Shown here one piece after another: positions 1 to 11,840 of a stretch of 64,000 bases of DNA. The notes beneath the pieces are model-generated. The model was not told where the DNA came from, made no database searches, and saw nothing but the letters and a program-made list of their open reading frames with translations. This DNA comes from Atriophallophorus winterbourni (Eukaryota; Platyhelminthes; Trematoda; Plagiorchiida; Microphallidae). The position numbers were made by a program, and so were the translations under genes. Numbering within the stretch: the stretch's first letter is position 1; each line of letters starts with the position of its first letter. The DNA lies in contig JACCGJ010016150.1 in the NCBI GenBank assembly GCA_013407085.1, positions 40,645-104,644 of the forward strand. Direction: 5' to 3'.

Positions 1-82
1 TTAGACAGTTTTATGGTAGAAAAGCTGTAAGCTTAACAATAACCAAAGGATGGCGAGGTATATCAATGAAAAATATAAAATG

Positions 83-225
83 TGTTGCTCACATCACTTT
101 GGTCATCCATAAGCGCCTTGAATACTTGACCACGAATCACTATGTGATTCTGTGTTTGAACATCGTGGTTCGTTGTACGAACCCTATGCAACAGTGGCAT
201 TCGAGTATAACCTTGTTTGTAATAT
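83..225 (+). repeat. Family A hammerhead-repeat body, partial
   Basis: This stretch matches the body of the 24.17-24.41 kb repeat unit almost base for base, from the 'ttgctcacatcactttgg' block to the 'caacagtggcattc' block. The ribozyme-bearing end is absent, so this is a truncated copy. The identity of the flanks was not established. Confidence 0.8.
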
Positions 226-2009
226 ACAGTTCTGTAGCAAAATATCAAAAGACATAATATAACTATAGATAAATATAGCTGAACTGATTTGTGAATAAAA
301 AACAAATGACTTTCCCTTGATATTGCTATCGAAAACAATCGCTCAAAGAAGATATGTATCATTATAATGCATTTAAGAAGTGTTTTTCTAACATTTAGGT
401 TCAATATCCTGGGCAAATGAAAATTGATTTTCAACGTTACCTTTGTAGATTGTTCCGACTAATGTGCTGGCTGAAAAGAAATGATGTTTGTTTGTTTGTC
501 CGCTTTGAACAGGTAGGCACGCAGAATGTTTATTCTTCTTGATGAACGAATGACTGGATGAAATTTTCGCCCGTTTGATCGTCTGACCAAACAAAATTTT
601 CGCTGAGATTACTGTCTCATTTTCTCTCAGATGCTGACAGTTTTGTTGATTTGTCACACACCACCAGAGTTTACTGCCGCCTCGCCATCTCCCGCGCTGT
701 CAACCTCATTCAACGGCGCTCATGTCGTTCAGAAAACCAACGTGATTCAAAATAGTTTGTTCAATTTTGTTGAAAAAATGGATTGGATCATAGTGCTCCG
801 TGCGGGGTGAAAAATTTGTATTTTACTACCGTTTCTATTTTGCTACAAATATATCAATTTTGCACATCAAAGTGTTTTACATTTCGGCTACTTATGTTAC
901 AAGTGGTTTCATATTGACAGGATTTTTTCGTTGAATGATGCATACCTTTGCATGCAGTCTGGAATATTCGACACCACTTGTTTCTAATTGGTTATGGTTG
1001 ATTTCCTGAATTCATTTTTCACGGACTAGTAAGAGTGCAACAGAATAAGCGTTGTTGAGTGTGCGTGTGAGTGCCTGTTAAATTTGCCGGCATTTATATC
1101 AACTTTTCAAGTTACTCATTTCAGCGTACCATGAATTCATCGGAAAGGCAAATTGAAGCACGGTGAAGTGGTTGTTTACAAATTGATTGGCAAACCTAAG
1201 TGTCTTTTCTGTTGTGTGTATGTGATTTTCGTAGGAAATATTACCTCGGTAGCTGAGCAGGATTTAAATCCTATGGTGGAAGTGATCTTGAGATTGAATA
1301 TTTTTAGTGAAATGTGATTAAATATGGTGTAAATATCTATAGACAGAGCAATTTCCTGCCGCAAGCAAATTTTTTTAGTGAGGTACATTTAGTTGACTTT
1401 GGTGAATTAATCATTCAAATGTAAGAAAAATAAAGGACGATTGACATAAAAATATAAATTTAAAACAACGCTCTGCTTAATTATTGTTCATTTCTAATGT
1501 GTCATGGCTAACATTATTTTCGAAGGGTACACTCTGTTTATTTGGCGAAAAATCACGAAAAATTATCGTATATCGAGAACTCTTCATAGATCTGGGGATT
1601 TAAGTGATGAAAATCGACAGTGAATCTCCTTCTTGTAATATGTATCTTATTAATTATGGGACTTCCTCATTTCTTTATAGCAAGTCAAGCATAAACGGTT
1701 CCAGGAAGTTTATCATGCTGAGGCATTTAGATCAGGTTCAAGAATAAACGGCGCTGAAATTCGCAGTCATTCCTGATTATCAATTAGAGATTCGCTAAGC
1801 AAATATGAGAACCGTTGTTAAACTCGTGTAACGGATGACTTTAGCTTTACTTTTTTATCAGTCTCTACATTCAATAACGATTGACAGTGCGAACTCGATT
1901 GATCAGGGTTTATTAATTTCTACTTTGCTTGAATTAAACTATCTTTTGTATTTTCATATCGCAATCAGCGCTTGATTTTTTATTTCCCTTTACATATTTT
2001 GAGCAATAG
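226..2009. other. No gene recognised
   Basis: AT-rich sequence. Only short open frames without recognisable protein features were seen on either strand, and no repeat shared with the rest of the window was noticed. Confidence 0.6.
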
Positions 2010-2029
2010 GCTACAGAAGTTTGTTAGCA

Positions 2030-2797
2030 TCAAAAAGCAAGTTGAACGAGGAATATTATATAGGTCGAACTGTTCTTCAACACGCCTCATCCGAAAGCGA
2101 TTTAGGCGTGATCATTCGGTCTGACTTAGAAAACTCTCTGCCGAATATGTCGACTAGCTGCCAGTAAAGCTGAAAGCAACTTGGGTCTCCTCAGAGGAGC
2201 CTCAAGTTTGTTTGACGCCAATATAATCTGCAAATTGACTTCAAACTATATCCGCCCCAACCTCGAATATGCTATAGCGCCATGGCATCCTTATTTGAAA
2301 AAAGATATTCAGCTATTTGAAACTCCACAGCGCAGAGCGACAAAGCTCCTTCATGTACTTTCTAATTATCCATACGAAATGCAACTTAAATTATTTAAAT
2401 TGCATTCAGTCCAATACAGATCAAAACGAGGAGCACTAATCTTCATTTGGTCAGTGTTTAATCAAATAAAGCATCCATGCAGCTATTTGTTACATCTTTC
2501 CCACAAAACACCAATCTAAACATTGCCAACAGCATAGCAGGTAGAACTGTCGCAAATACGCATTTTCCGTTCGGAAGTGTGAAATTGTTGAACAGTTTAC
2601 CTACTCATGTGGTACGATCTGAAACCACCGACGCTCTTAGAAAATCACTTGATGCCCATATGTAAAAGTATGTGTTCACTTTTGGAAATAATTTATAACA
2701 ATATGTTTTTCGATACTTTTTAACCATCCGACGTACATTTTTGTGCGTCTTGTAAAGAATAGCTTTATTACCCGAATATCATCTATGAATAAATATG
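2030..2797 (+). mobile_element. 5'-truncated CR1-like LINE, 3' end
   Basis: The sequence carries the C-terminal part of a non-LTR reverse transcriptase followed by a 3' UTR. The UTR ends near 'atctatgaataaat'. It matches the reverse complement of 59213-59340, the 3' end of the minus-strand LINE in this window, including the 'accatccgacgtacattttt' block. Similarity to that copy begins around 2010-2040, so this insertion is 5'-truncated, as is usual for LINEs. Confidence 0.85.
2172..2665 (+). pseudogene. Reverse transcriptase C-terminus (CR1-like LINE), frameshifted
   Basis: This is the end of a LINE ORF2 protein. The first frame (2181-2519) reads the typical post-catalytic segment: 'YIRPNLEYAIAPWHPYLKK' is followed by 'ETPQRRATKL', the conserved region after the RT palm in CR1/Jockey-type elements. 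The last part continues in another frame (2477-2665) with a 'LNSLPTHVV' block that also occurs, diverged, in the minus-strand copy at 59348-59500 as 'WDTLPTHVA'. The frame change between about 2477 and 2519 breaks the ORF. The catalytic YADD/FADD box is upstream of the truncation and missing. No activity is expected. Confidence 0.85.
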
Positions 2798-2799
2798 TA

Positions 2800-4084
2800 C
2801 GCATTGCAGTTTATTGACGAAAATATAAACGCACATACAGTGATTACAAATAAATCGTCTAAAATCAGTTAAGTAACTCCGCCAATTACATAAAATCTCA
2901 AACAACGACAGGCTTTGTGTGGTTTGTACTCGTCGTGGTTGGGATTATGTGACCAGTTTTCTTTATCGTTGAATAAGTTGAATGTTTGATTTATTATGTT
3001 ATTCATACCTTATGAACTTACATTACTGAGACAGCTTTCGGTTGATTGCCTTCCTCAATTAGAAGCAGAATGATTCGCTTCATTGAGCCAATAAACAATG
3101 GTAAGAATGTAAGCATAGTTAGAATTCCGAGCCATTATGAAGTGTTTATTTTTCTATTATGATGCTATTGAATCTCACGGTGGCGGCTTCATTAGCACAT
3201 AATATAATCTTACTAACACATGCTAGTCTATCGCAGTTCTATTTGGGGCACACAATTTATTTCTGTGTAAGATAGAAAATCAAAATATACTTATTTGCAA
3301 ACCTTTTACCATATGCAACCCAAAATTGAAAATCGCTTAACGCAGTTTTTTTCAAATTTACTGATTTTACCGCGCCAAGTGCACGTTGTGTTCACGTTAT
3401 CAAACGGAGTTGGATATGCAAATCTTATCCAGCAGTGGTATAAAGTTTAGAGTTTTTCTTTCAATTACTATCTTGGTGTGAAATAAAAATATATGTTGAA
3501 ATAATCAGTTATGTAACTAATGGACTGTATCGCTGATTTTGCCAAGAGCATACTAATTCATGAAGTTAACACAGTTTGGACTTTGTACAATCCACAACCT
3601 CGTGGAAAGAAACATTTGATTGCTCGATTGCTGATAGCTGATTGCTGATTCGAAAAAACGGTTTTAATTTTATCGTAATTACACCGTATCCCCGTGAACG
3701 CTAGCAATATTTTGCATGTTGCCTGGTGTACCCATTCGAAAGCGAGATAAACATATAACATATTGGCATATCGGAATTTAATTATTATAGTGAATTTGTT
3801 CATCCCAATCAAATCTTGAAAATTCAATCCTCAAAATTTAACAATGATTTTCGTCACGATTTCTGCATAATATGTAGGTCAATTACCATAGTGCAAAGTC
3901 TTAAGTACATTGATTTCGTGCCGAGTAGATAAGTGATTTTCAAGTTGCCAAATTATGAACATTATTTTTATTTCGCTGAGGGTAAAGAGGCCTACGTTAT
4001 ATCGGCAATATTTCAATAAATTTAAGACCGATCGGGAATTTATTGTCACAAAAGAACGTTTGCAATGAATCGTTATCAGCAGAA
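2800..4084. other. No gene recognised
   Basis: AT-rich sequence with no convincing coding frame, RNA gene or repeat shared with the rest of the window. A short local repetition of 'gctgattgctgat' is visible near 3620-3650. Confidence 0.55.
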
Positions 4085-4085
4085 T

Positions 4086-4445
4086 ATTTTAACGTTTAGC
4101 TTCTGCCACAGAAGCTTTCTCAGACCAAGTGTGAGGGTACCAAAAGCGTTCAGTTTTACAATGTCTTTACTTGATCAAGCCTAAGTTAGCTAATATAGAC
4201 AAGCGAGAACTAAATCATTTGATACACTCAGTGCATGCTGCGTAATTCGTAAATTTTATTGTATGTGCAGATGCGAACAATTTCCGCTGACCGACAAGCC
4301 TCTTACATAATACTTGTGTAAATAAATTTTTATGCACGTTACGTGATTGCGCTTCACAACCGGATGCAAGATGGTGGAGATATTCGCCACATCCACCTTG
4401 TTGACCGCATTAACACCAGCCTTTTTATATAAACTGACTCAGTAT
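4086..4445 (-). mobile_element. Penelope-like element remnant (3' coding end plus hammerhead-like motif)
   Basis: Two blocks match the better-preserved Penelope-like copy at 22.0-22.8 kb in the same order and orientation. Positions 4347-4440 resemble 22377-22470, the end of the GIY-YIG ORF. Positions 4086-4130 resemble 22008-22055, the family C hammerhead-like hairpin. On the minus strand the latter reads 'ACTTGGTCTGA', then a perfect 8-bp stem (AGCTTCTG/CAGAAGCT), then 'AAACGTTA'. The intervening sequence has diverged. This is a decayed copy without an open frame. Confidence 0.65.
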
Positions 4446-4540
4446 GAAGCTTTTTCCTTTAAGGTTTCACACGTCGCATTATCAATTTCACGATATCGAG
4501 ATCCACACTGTGACCTACGCTCAGATCGTGTTTATCTAGA
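4446..4540. repeat. Unclassified dispersed repeat, copy 1
   Basis: The block 'tttcacac..cattatcaatttcacgatatcgaga' recurs in diverged form at 18375-18445 ('tttcacac..ccttgtcaatatcacgttatcgaga'). The same frame in both copies reads 'ALSISRYRD', which may be a decayed coding segment. I could not assign a family. Confidence 0.45.
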
Positions 4541-5355
4541 ATCCAGGATCATGATGGATATTCACTTGAATTACGAGGTTGATTTCTGATAATTTTACTT
4601 TGTTCGTTAATCGCAGTACAATTTTTGTAAGACGTTTGCAATATAAAAACCTTGGCAACCTTTGCACTTGATTTTGTAAATACAGTCCGTCACAACCTAC
4701 AGGTCTCTTGAATTTGAGATGAATGTTAGGGATACGTCGCTTTCCGGTTTATAGACCGTAAAGCTTAATAACGTTTGGTAGGATTGCCAAGATCTCTAGC
4801 CAATTAAACTTCGGTGAATATTTTTGCATAAAACATGTCAGTTTCACCTAAGTTTACGTTCCACACATACTCCTCAAATCAATCTATTCGTAGGATTCAT
4901 TATTTCGGAATCATCGCGATCTATTATAATTGACCGCCAACTCAGACTTGTTCAACGTGTTCTTTCATTGATACTCGACAAATCCAATGATCGGACCCAA
5001 TATTCTTGATTTACTAATTTTATGCAGCTAAATCTGAAAATTAGCCGTGGTGGAATGAACCTTTGAATCCAGAAGCCCAACGGCGAACCATGCAAAGACT
5101 GCACACTTGAGGAAGTGCTCAAATCTTATTCCCAACACTCAATAGCGTTAAATGTGTAGCGACACCATTCAGTATTTCACTTCGATAGACTGTCAACCAT
5201 CAAAGTAAGAGCTAATGAAACACATACGTAATAATTAATCTCTAACAGCCTAATAGAATGAAGGAGCTATCCTTATCAACGCTTTGTTGTATAAGCAATT
5301 AGGCACATTAATTTGCATAAATAATAATTTTACCTGCTTTTGTAACTGCATGTGT
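4541..5355. other. No gene recognised
   Basis: AT-rich sequence. No coding frame with recognisable features and no shared repeat seen. Confidence 0.55.
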
Positions 5356-5359
5356 TATA

Positions 5360-5545
5360 ATCGGGAAAACATACCAACACACCCTGAAAAAGTACAGGTT
5401 GCTCGTGTATGCCACTGTTGGATTCGGTTGTTACGAGCAACCTGTTCAAGCACGTGTGCCCAAACACATGTAGATAAGGTTTAAACTCATGATCATGAAC
5501 AAAAATGCCCATTTGCATGCATTTCCATCACACACGCCGCACAAC
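5360..5545 (-). repeat. Family B related repeat with perfect inverted repeat
   Basis: The right part ('tgcatgcatttccatcacacac', 5515-5536) matches the 3' flank of the family B ribozyme at 36.1 kb. The part around 5435-5490 resembles 45555-45620 of the family B array ('caacctgttcaa', then 'cccatgtgctt'-like sequence). The ribozyme core itself is not present. A perfect 13-bp inverted repeat, ACAGGTTGCTCGT (5394-5406) and its complement (5433-5445), encloses a 26-base loop and may mark a rearranged unit. Confidence 0.5.
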
Positions 5546-7175
5546 GAGAGAGGACACAAATTACGAAAATTGAGCAAGTTGTTTTGAACTCATTACATGC
5601 TTCAAGTTTCCATGACAAGTAGAAACAACCAACATATTCACAAAACTGATTTTTGTGGTTCATATGAAATTTCTGGTGAATTGGCCATCCGGACAAAGCG
5701 ATAAAAACCAAATTATGACAGTTTGCATTTATGTAAATTAGCTCTCCTTAATTTATGACCTGTTTGGTTGACATCTCGTCTGAAACTGATGGCTACCTCA
5801 AGAATACTTGCAATGGCAAACATCCGACATATCCCTTGACTATTAACATTATTTACCCAATTAGGTAGTTCCTCAATGACAAAAAATTACCTAAGAATTG
5901 TTAATAAGGTTTCTTAGTCGTGTATGTTTTCAGTGCCAGCTATTGATGGTCGTGTAATTTCGGTCGGTTCGTGAGTGAAACAATAACTTTTTGGTGAATT
6001 GTGTAACATTATGACGTCGGTAATTAGTTTAAATGGTTGTACAGCTAATCAAATTTGAAAGGTATTGGTTTGATCAAAAAGCAATTAGATGTTGCATTTT
6101 GTCCTTCATCGAGAGAAGTTTAGACAAAATAAATAGGGAGTAGAAAACCTTCGATCTCGATCCGGTAAATTATACTTGTTACAGCGGAAGTTCAAAAATA
6201 AATTTGATGGATATTTGGTAAATATAGCACCATTAATTTCCAGTTGAAACTATTATAATTTTAGAAATACAAACCTAGTAATATGAAAAATATAATCATT
6301 TTTGTGAATGACCATACAAGAATCTGCGCCCAGGAAATCATTAAATGGTCACATGTTTCCTGTTAGATCAAATAGAAGTTGTTTACCACATTGTGAATGA
6401 TAGCGATTAACACAGTATGCAACCCAAATCTGGCCATAGCTATTTCAAAATCATTGGAACTGCCAGTCGAAATTGTACATTTATCACATTACATTTTAAA
6501 TTATTTCGAAGTCTCGGATTCGAGTTTACAACTTAATACAGCGAATGAGACTCTCTGCGTTTTTAGATCCTACAAAATCAAAATACATTGATTTCTAACT
6601 TTAATGAAATGGCTTTCAAGGTGGTACAAATTTCCATTGCCGGAATCACAGGTCTTACAAATATCATGTCCCAGGGAATTTATTTTTTTCGCAATACTCA
6701 ACCAATATTAGTGCTTTCTGTCAGTTTTACGATCTTCACCCGCGAGGTGATTTATTCACTTCTCCCAATGCTGCTTTATCATGATTAATTACACTGGCTT
6801 CGGAAAAATTATTATACAATATTATTCACAGGTTGATCGTCCAAACTAAATTGGCGATGAGTAACGGTATGTCCTGGATTTGACACTTTTTTTCCCAAAA
6901 ATTCACAGTGGGGGATAATTTATACAACACTAACATAATTTCGATTTATTCTAATTAGTCGAATTTTACATCAAACCATACAACATTATCCATTTCTATT
7001 TGTCAAAAATCTAGCTTTTTCATACTGTGAAAACATCTACGTTGTGATTTGTATCCATTTTAAACTGCAGCGTAATAACTAAATTTGCTTAACTCACAAA
7101 TACTAAAATTAAATTGTATCGATAATATTGAATACCAAAATATCTAATTATTTTAAACCAAACAAACAGCAATAT
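5546..7175. other. No gene recognised
   Basis: AT-rich sequence with only short featureless frames. No repeat shared with other parts of the window was noticed. Confidence 0.55.
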
Positions 7176-7183
7176 AACACAAC

Positions 7184-7335
7184 AAATATGATGCAACCTG
7201 ATGAGTGCAAACAGCATGAAGCTAGTCGTGGTGTGTGTATGTTATTCGTAATTCCCATATTATTCTGTGGTTTTTTGTCGAGCTATATGCTTTTTAGACC
7301 ATTAAAATTGAATTGAATTGAATTGAATCATATAA
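7184..7335 (+). mobile_element. SINE-like chimera: hammerhead core joined to a LINE 3' tail
   Basis: A family B hammerhead core (7192-7233) is followed directly by about 85 bp that match the 3' end of the CR1-type LINE fragment at 47990-48075 ('ttcgta.ttcccatattat', then 'agctatatgc.ttttaga'). The element ends in a TTGAA repeat tail (7306-7328). The 8-mer AACACAAC flanks the block at 7176-7183 and 7336-7343 and may be a target-site duplication. Read literally, this is a short element with a ribozyme head and a LINE recognition tail. A chance junction of two fragments is the alternative. Confidence 0.5.
7192..7233 (+). ncRNA. Hammerhead ribozyme motif, family B, degenerate
   Basis: CUGAUGA (7198-7204) is followed by a GUGC-AAACA-GCAU stem II hairpin and GAAG (7218-7221) in place of the invariant GAAA. 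The cleavage-type triplet is GUC at 7225-7227, then GUGGUG. Stem I pairing is partly lost. It is recognisable but probably inactive. Confidence 0.6.
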
Positions 7336-7343
7336 AACACAAC

Positions 7344-8289
7344 TGCCAATGCTATTTGCAATATGCATTGTACATAGTATTTCGAGACAGAAATTATGAT
7401 ACCTCAGTATGAGTGATTTCGAATAAAACCAATTCCATTCTGGACAGATATTTTTTCACTTCAACTGACAATTTGCAACAGGTTCTATCTCTAAGCCTAC
7501 ATGTTCTCACATACGCATTATCGCCCTCTTTGTGGAGTGACCATTCATCAATTGAAAAGACAAGATTAGTTCATTGAGACGAGAAATTAGATTAGCAATG
7601 TTTAATAATGAGAACGGCTGAAAGTGGCCATGTTCCATTAAAATTTGGTTAAAAATCCACACAGTATGTTTAATCAAATGGCCCATTTCATCAACAAAAC
7701 TGGTCATTTGAGTCAATTTCTCAAACTGGTGAGTTTCGCTGCGAATCAAAACCCTTGGTTATATTTGCTGATTCAATTCAATAGTGGCATTACGTTTTTA
7801 ATTCGAGTTCGTGATGTACACATTAATTATCAAATTACCGAATGACATCTCGATTCACATTGTTCTCTGATGAACCCTCTTTTTCCTGGGTGGTCTGACA
7901 ACAATCATTGTTTTCATTCGATGATCGCAACCCATCAAATGTAAAATCAGGTCTCCGTCAATCTGTTACTAACCTTTTGACAGTCCTGTGTGCATATCAA
8001 TTCGGTTGTATCGCTGGTGGATGAGACCCTCTTGTCACTACTCAACAGCGACGAATGCCTTCAAATGATGATAGTGAGTCCAATACAACCGGTTTGAGTA
8101 ACCTCCAATATCCGTGACACAAAAATGACATTCTGATATACGCTCGCATCCGGCATATGAAAAAGATGTCCATAGAGAGCGAATGCTGGTTGAAGAAATT
8201 TCTGTCTCGGGGATTTGGCGACCATGTATAATTGAAACTAATATTCATGAAGAAAATAATCTGCATTTGCTAACATACCCATGACACAC
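7344..8289. other. No gene recognised
   Basis: AT-rich sequence. Short overlapping frames on both strands around 7507-7845 are mutual shadows without protein features. Confidence 0.5.
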
Positions 8290-8400
8290 GCACACTCCAC
8301 GACCGGTTTTGTGCTGTTTGCACTCATCAGGTAGGGATAGTAGGATCTGCATATGCATGCCTTGAAGCAGTGGAAAAACGGTAAACAAGTAGAGCTTATA
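8290..8400 (-). repeat. Family B hammerhead repeat, single partial unit
   Basis: The minus strand contains the ribozyme core at 8295-8336: CCCUAC, CUGAUGA, the GUGC-AAACA-GCAC hairpin, then AAAA where GAAA is expected, CCGGUC and GUGGAG. The sequence to the right, up to about 8400 ('gaagcagtggaaaa.cggtaaacaagta..gctta.aagcc'), matches the body of the 36.1 kb unit. G12 has mutated to A, which should abolish cleavage. Confidence 0.7.
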
Positions 8401-9459
8401 AGCCATTGATGTATCTAGTTAACACGATCTACTTATCGAAATTGTTTATAATAGTGAAAATATGCAATGATCTGAGAGCTTTGGTGTAACTTTCGAAACA
8501 TAAGTCCGGTGGGGTATGATGCCTAGACACTTGACGAAGGAGATGACTGAGATTGAAACCTTTCCGTTGTTCCGCTTTAGAAATATATGCCCGAACGAAA
8601 TTAATATGGAAAATAACCAGAGAAGAGAAAAAAATATCACATGCAAATATACTGTTAATGTATGCTCGAGATACGCAGCAACCATACGAAACCTGATGGT
8701 GGTGGTACTTTACCTTGACATGTGAGATGACGTAAGGTTCGAATGAACAAATAGCATTTAGAGTGTAATCTTTGGTAACAATGGATCCGAATTTATGTAC
8801 TATATTTTCAGAGACTCGAGGAGATAATAGTATTGAATGCTTAAAAGTTGATCGCTTTGTCGGTAATAAATATACATCAATATGTAATCTCTTAGTAATT
8901 TTTATGTGGTTTTAGTGTTGTTCTTCTTTAAGAAAACAAATTAGTCATACGTAAATACTATTCAATGTGCTCAAACAGATATTTGTTTCCTCTGAGGGAT
9001 TTCAGAATTACTTTTATATTCATGAAGAATTTCTCCATATGCCTTTCACAGTATATCTGATTGCTGATTAAAATACTCGACATCTGGAAACAAAAGAATA
9101 GTAATTCACAAGCTCGATGTGATACATGACTGATTTGTTATTAAAAAAGTTGCTTGTAGCCACAGAATGTGCTCACACAATTAAACCTACAAAATGATAT
9201 GAACGTTTGAAGCTCACCGCTGATTTTCGTTCTACTGAACAACAAAATAAATAAATAAATGTATATTCCTTGCATGTCTTATCGCTTCTAATCCAATCGT
9301 TCCTCAGATGAAAATTTTGCAATTCATGATGGTTGAATGCAGAAAAACGCTACTTACCATAAATCACTCGATCGCTTGCGTTCAGAGGGTCACCATTATT
9401 TCACATCCATTATTAAATATGGTCTCGGCTACTTAATTATTCAATCCAACGGTTAGTTT
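8401..9459. other. No gene recognised
   Basis: AT-rich sequence with no recognisable coding frame or shared repeat. Confidence 0.5.
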
Positions 9460-9780
9460 ACGCGCAGCGTTTTCTGACTACACACCCGTGCGAGCTACCG
9501 GTCCTGGTCGGTCGCTACGGCGTTCTATCTGCTTTCCTCATTAAACCATGAGGATTGATGACGTGGGATTGAAGGCGTAGCGCATAATGCCATTATCTCG
9601 GACCACCGCGGATAAACGTACGCACAGCACGCAGCATCTCATACCTCGCTTCAATGTCATAAAGTGCAATCCCTCCTTCACATCAACCGAGGCTTGTTTA
9701 CATCTAATTGTGTCTATGACAGTCGTACAAATAATCAAACCAAGAACCGCGGGATAGACCAACATGGCGCCTTGTTTCGA
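9460..9780. other. Local GC- and CpG-richer patch
   Basis: This patch is clearly richer in G+C and CpG than its surroundings (for example 'acgcgcagcg' and 'ggtcggtcgctacggcg'). It may be an unannotated 5' UTR, promoter or old insertion. No coding frame with recognisable features is present. Confidence 0.3.
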
Positions 9781-10829
9781 GTGCTAACACGGCACGTTTT
9801 TAAACATGTTACGTGACATGACCTTGCAAATTGTGTGCGGTAGTGAATCACGCTAAATCTCGGGGCAAATGCAGGTGTGGGTCGCTGGCCATTTAGGACG
9901 AGGATTTCGGTCGAGAAATGCTAGGTAGAATTTTAAATATCTCATGACATTCCGAAAAAAATAGATAGATAAATTTCGGCATATCTAAACCAAATTTGCA
10001 GGGACAATACGATCAGGATCCGCATGTTTTGAAAGAGTGGAGCACACAACCAATTGAATAATTTGAATCTAATCGTGAATGAGATTATTAAGAACTGACA
10101 ACTCATAGACATTCTCTGAGGAAAAATCAATAAGCTTTATAAATAAAACCCCGGGATTACAATGTATATGGAGTAAAACATATAACATTCCGGAATTAAT
10201 AAGGACAGTTATATAGCGCATGGTTCGTTATGCATTCATTGAGCTTTGAAGTAAAAATCATAATCGATTATTATTCGGATTTTATCTGGCAAGGCCTTCG
10301 AAGTGAAACCAATTTTAACCAAGAAAAAATTACAGCTATTATCAAATCAAGACTCTTGGTTGGTCAAATCCTTTGAATGTTTGCAAGTTCGAGTAAGATC
10401 CTATGGCTTTAGTATATATTTGCGAAGAAGATTTTCGATGTGCATAATTTTAAATTTCACTTTCGGTTAGCTGGTTATAAGGTAACTGGTCGTCGAGTTT
10501 GGAGAGCGCCATAACCACTACGCTTACACTTCACTAGCCTTAGCATTCAACGAATTTATTAGATCTGTGTTGCAAACCAATTTTACGGAGTTTGAAAGCC
10601 CTCTATTATACTAAACTTAGTCTCACTTACTGTTAAATCCCTACACCACGAATTTGTTGGTGTAATTTTATTTTCAGCGATGCGTTGATTATTTTTTTCA
10701 TAATATTTCATTACGCTGAAAGGAGAGATACGCAACGCAATTTCACCAATATTCATCTGCCCTAACTCATATTAGTGGGAATAATTCATAATAACCTTAT
10801 AGTAAACACAATATTCCACGATATTCTGA
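9781..10829. other. No gene recognised
   Basis: AT-rich sequence with nothing recognisable in it. Confidence 0.5.
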
Positions 10830-11840
10830 CTGGTGGCAAGTCACATTGCAAGTCACATTGCTCCGGTTTGTGCACAGACGAATACTGGCGCCGCTTTGTC
10901 TGGGCAACCCAGACCGCTTCATACATCCGCTGTGCACCCGATGACACCGGTGTTAGTAGTAGTAGCGATAGTTCTTCATTGTATGAGTGTGCCAAAATTG
11001 GCAGTGCAGGTGCTGTGTGTCGGTGTATGAAACAAACTGCACAGACCGCCTGTCAATGTAAACTTGATAACACCTGTCTATGTGACCAAGTGACTATTTT
11101 CACTAGCGCAATAGAAAACGAAAAAAACAAAAAAATATTTTGACTCATCGGAGAAGCGAGTACACCGATCGCTGTTTCGGTTAAGCGGACTGAACGTTCA
11201 ACGTGATTGTCCACAATTTGTTGTGATCGCAAATGGTCGCTCGATTACGAATGTAGGGGAACGCAAGTGGCGATCATTTCATTCCTATCGCAAATCAAGC
11301 CACAGAATGTATCACATATCTGGCGGTTTTGATTGGGACAACACAGACGGTTGGAGGGAAACATCGTGAGAACACGGATCAGCCAAGTCTAGAAAGATAA
11401 GCTGTTACTGTCACTCAGGGGGCAATCGTTACACCGAAATGGCAACAAAACGCGCCGCTGTCTGCTATAGTAACGACAATTTTGTCCCCCTTTTGGTAGC
11501 GACAGTGTCGGTAACCAGAGCGCGGCGTTGACAAACAGACGCACACGCACAAACGCCGGAGTTTGACTGACACGCGTTTTCACACGTTGGGCTAACCACG
11601 GGACAACCACACAAGGCAGCACGCACGTATTAGCACACACACACGCACGCACGTGCATGCATACACTCACCAATAGTGACAGACTGACAAAGGCCCCGAC
11701 AAATTGGGTAGACTGTAGAAGCGAAAGAGCAGTATGGGTGCAAAGTGTAAACCACACACGCACATCGACGGATGCTCATGTCGATGGTGAACACTGCGGC
11801 AGGGCCAATTGTGGATTTATTCCGGTGTCATTACACGTTT
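10830..11840. other. GC-richer region with CA-rich simple sequence
   Basis: Composition shifts upward in G+C across about 1 kb. A CA/ACGC-rich simple stretch lies at 11630-11670. A short direct duplication, 'aagtcacattgc', occurs twice at 10838-10861. A 122-codon plus-strand frame here ends in a cysteine-rich segment but resembles no family I know. The region could be a promoter or untranslated exon of an unseen gene. Confidence 0.3.

Noticed and set aside
5480..5500. Hammerhead-like 'ctcatgatcatgaac' string
   Set aside because: No GAAA counterpart or stem I partner at the needed distance.
10775..11143. 122-codon plus-strand frame with a cysteine-rich C-terminus
   Set aside because: No recognisable family, no signal peptide, no clear splice or start context, and overlapping frames on both strands are equally open in this GC-richer patch.
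11389..11763. 124-codon minus-strand frame with hydrophobic and Cys-rich parts
   Set aside because: It runs through CA/ACGC simple sequence that generates V/C/A-rich text; no domain was seen.
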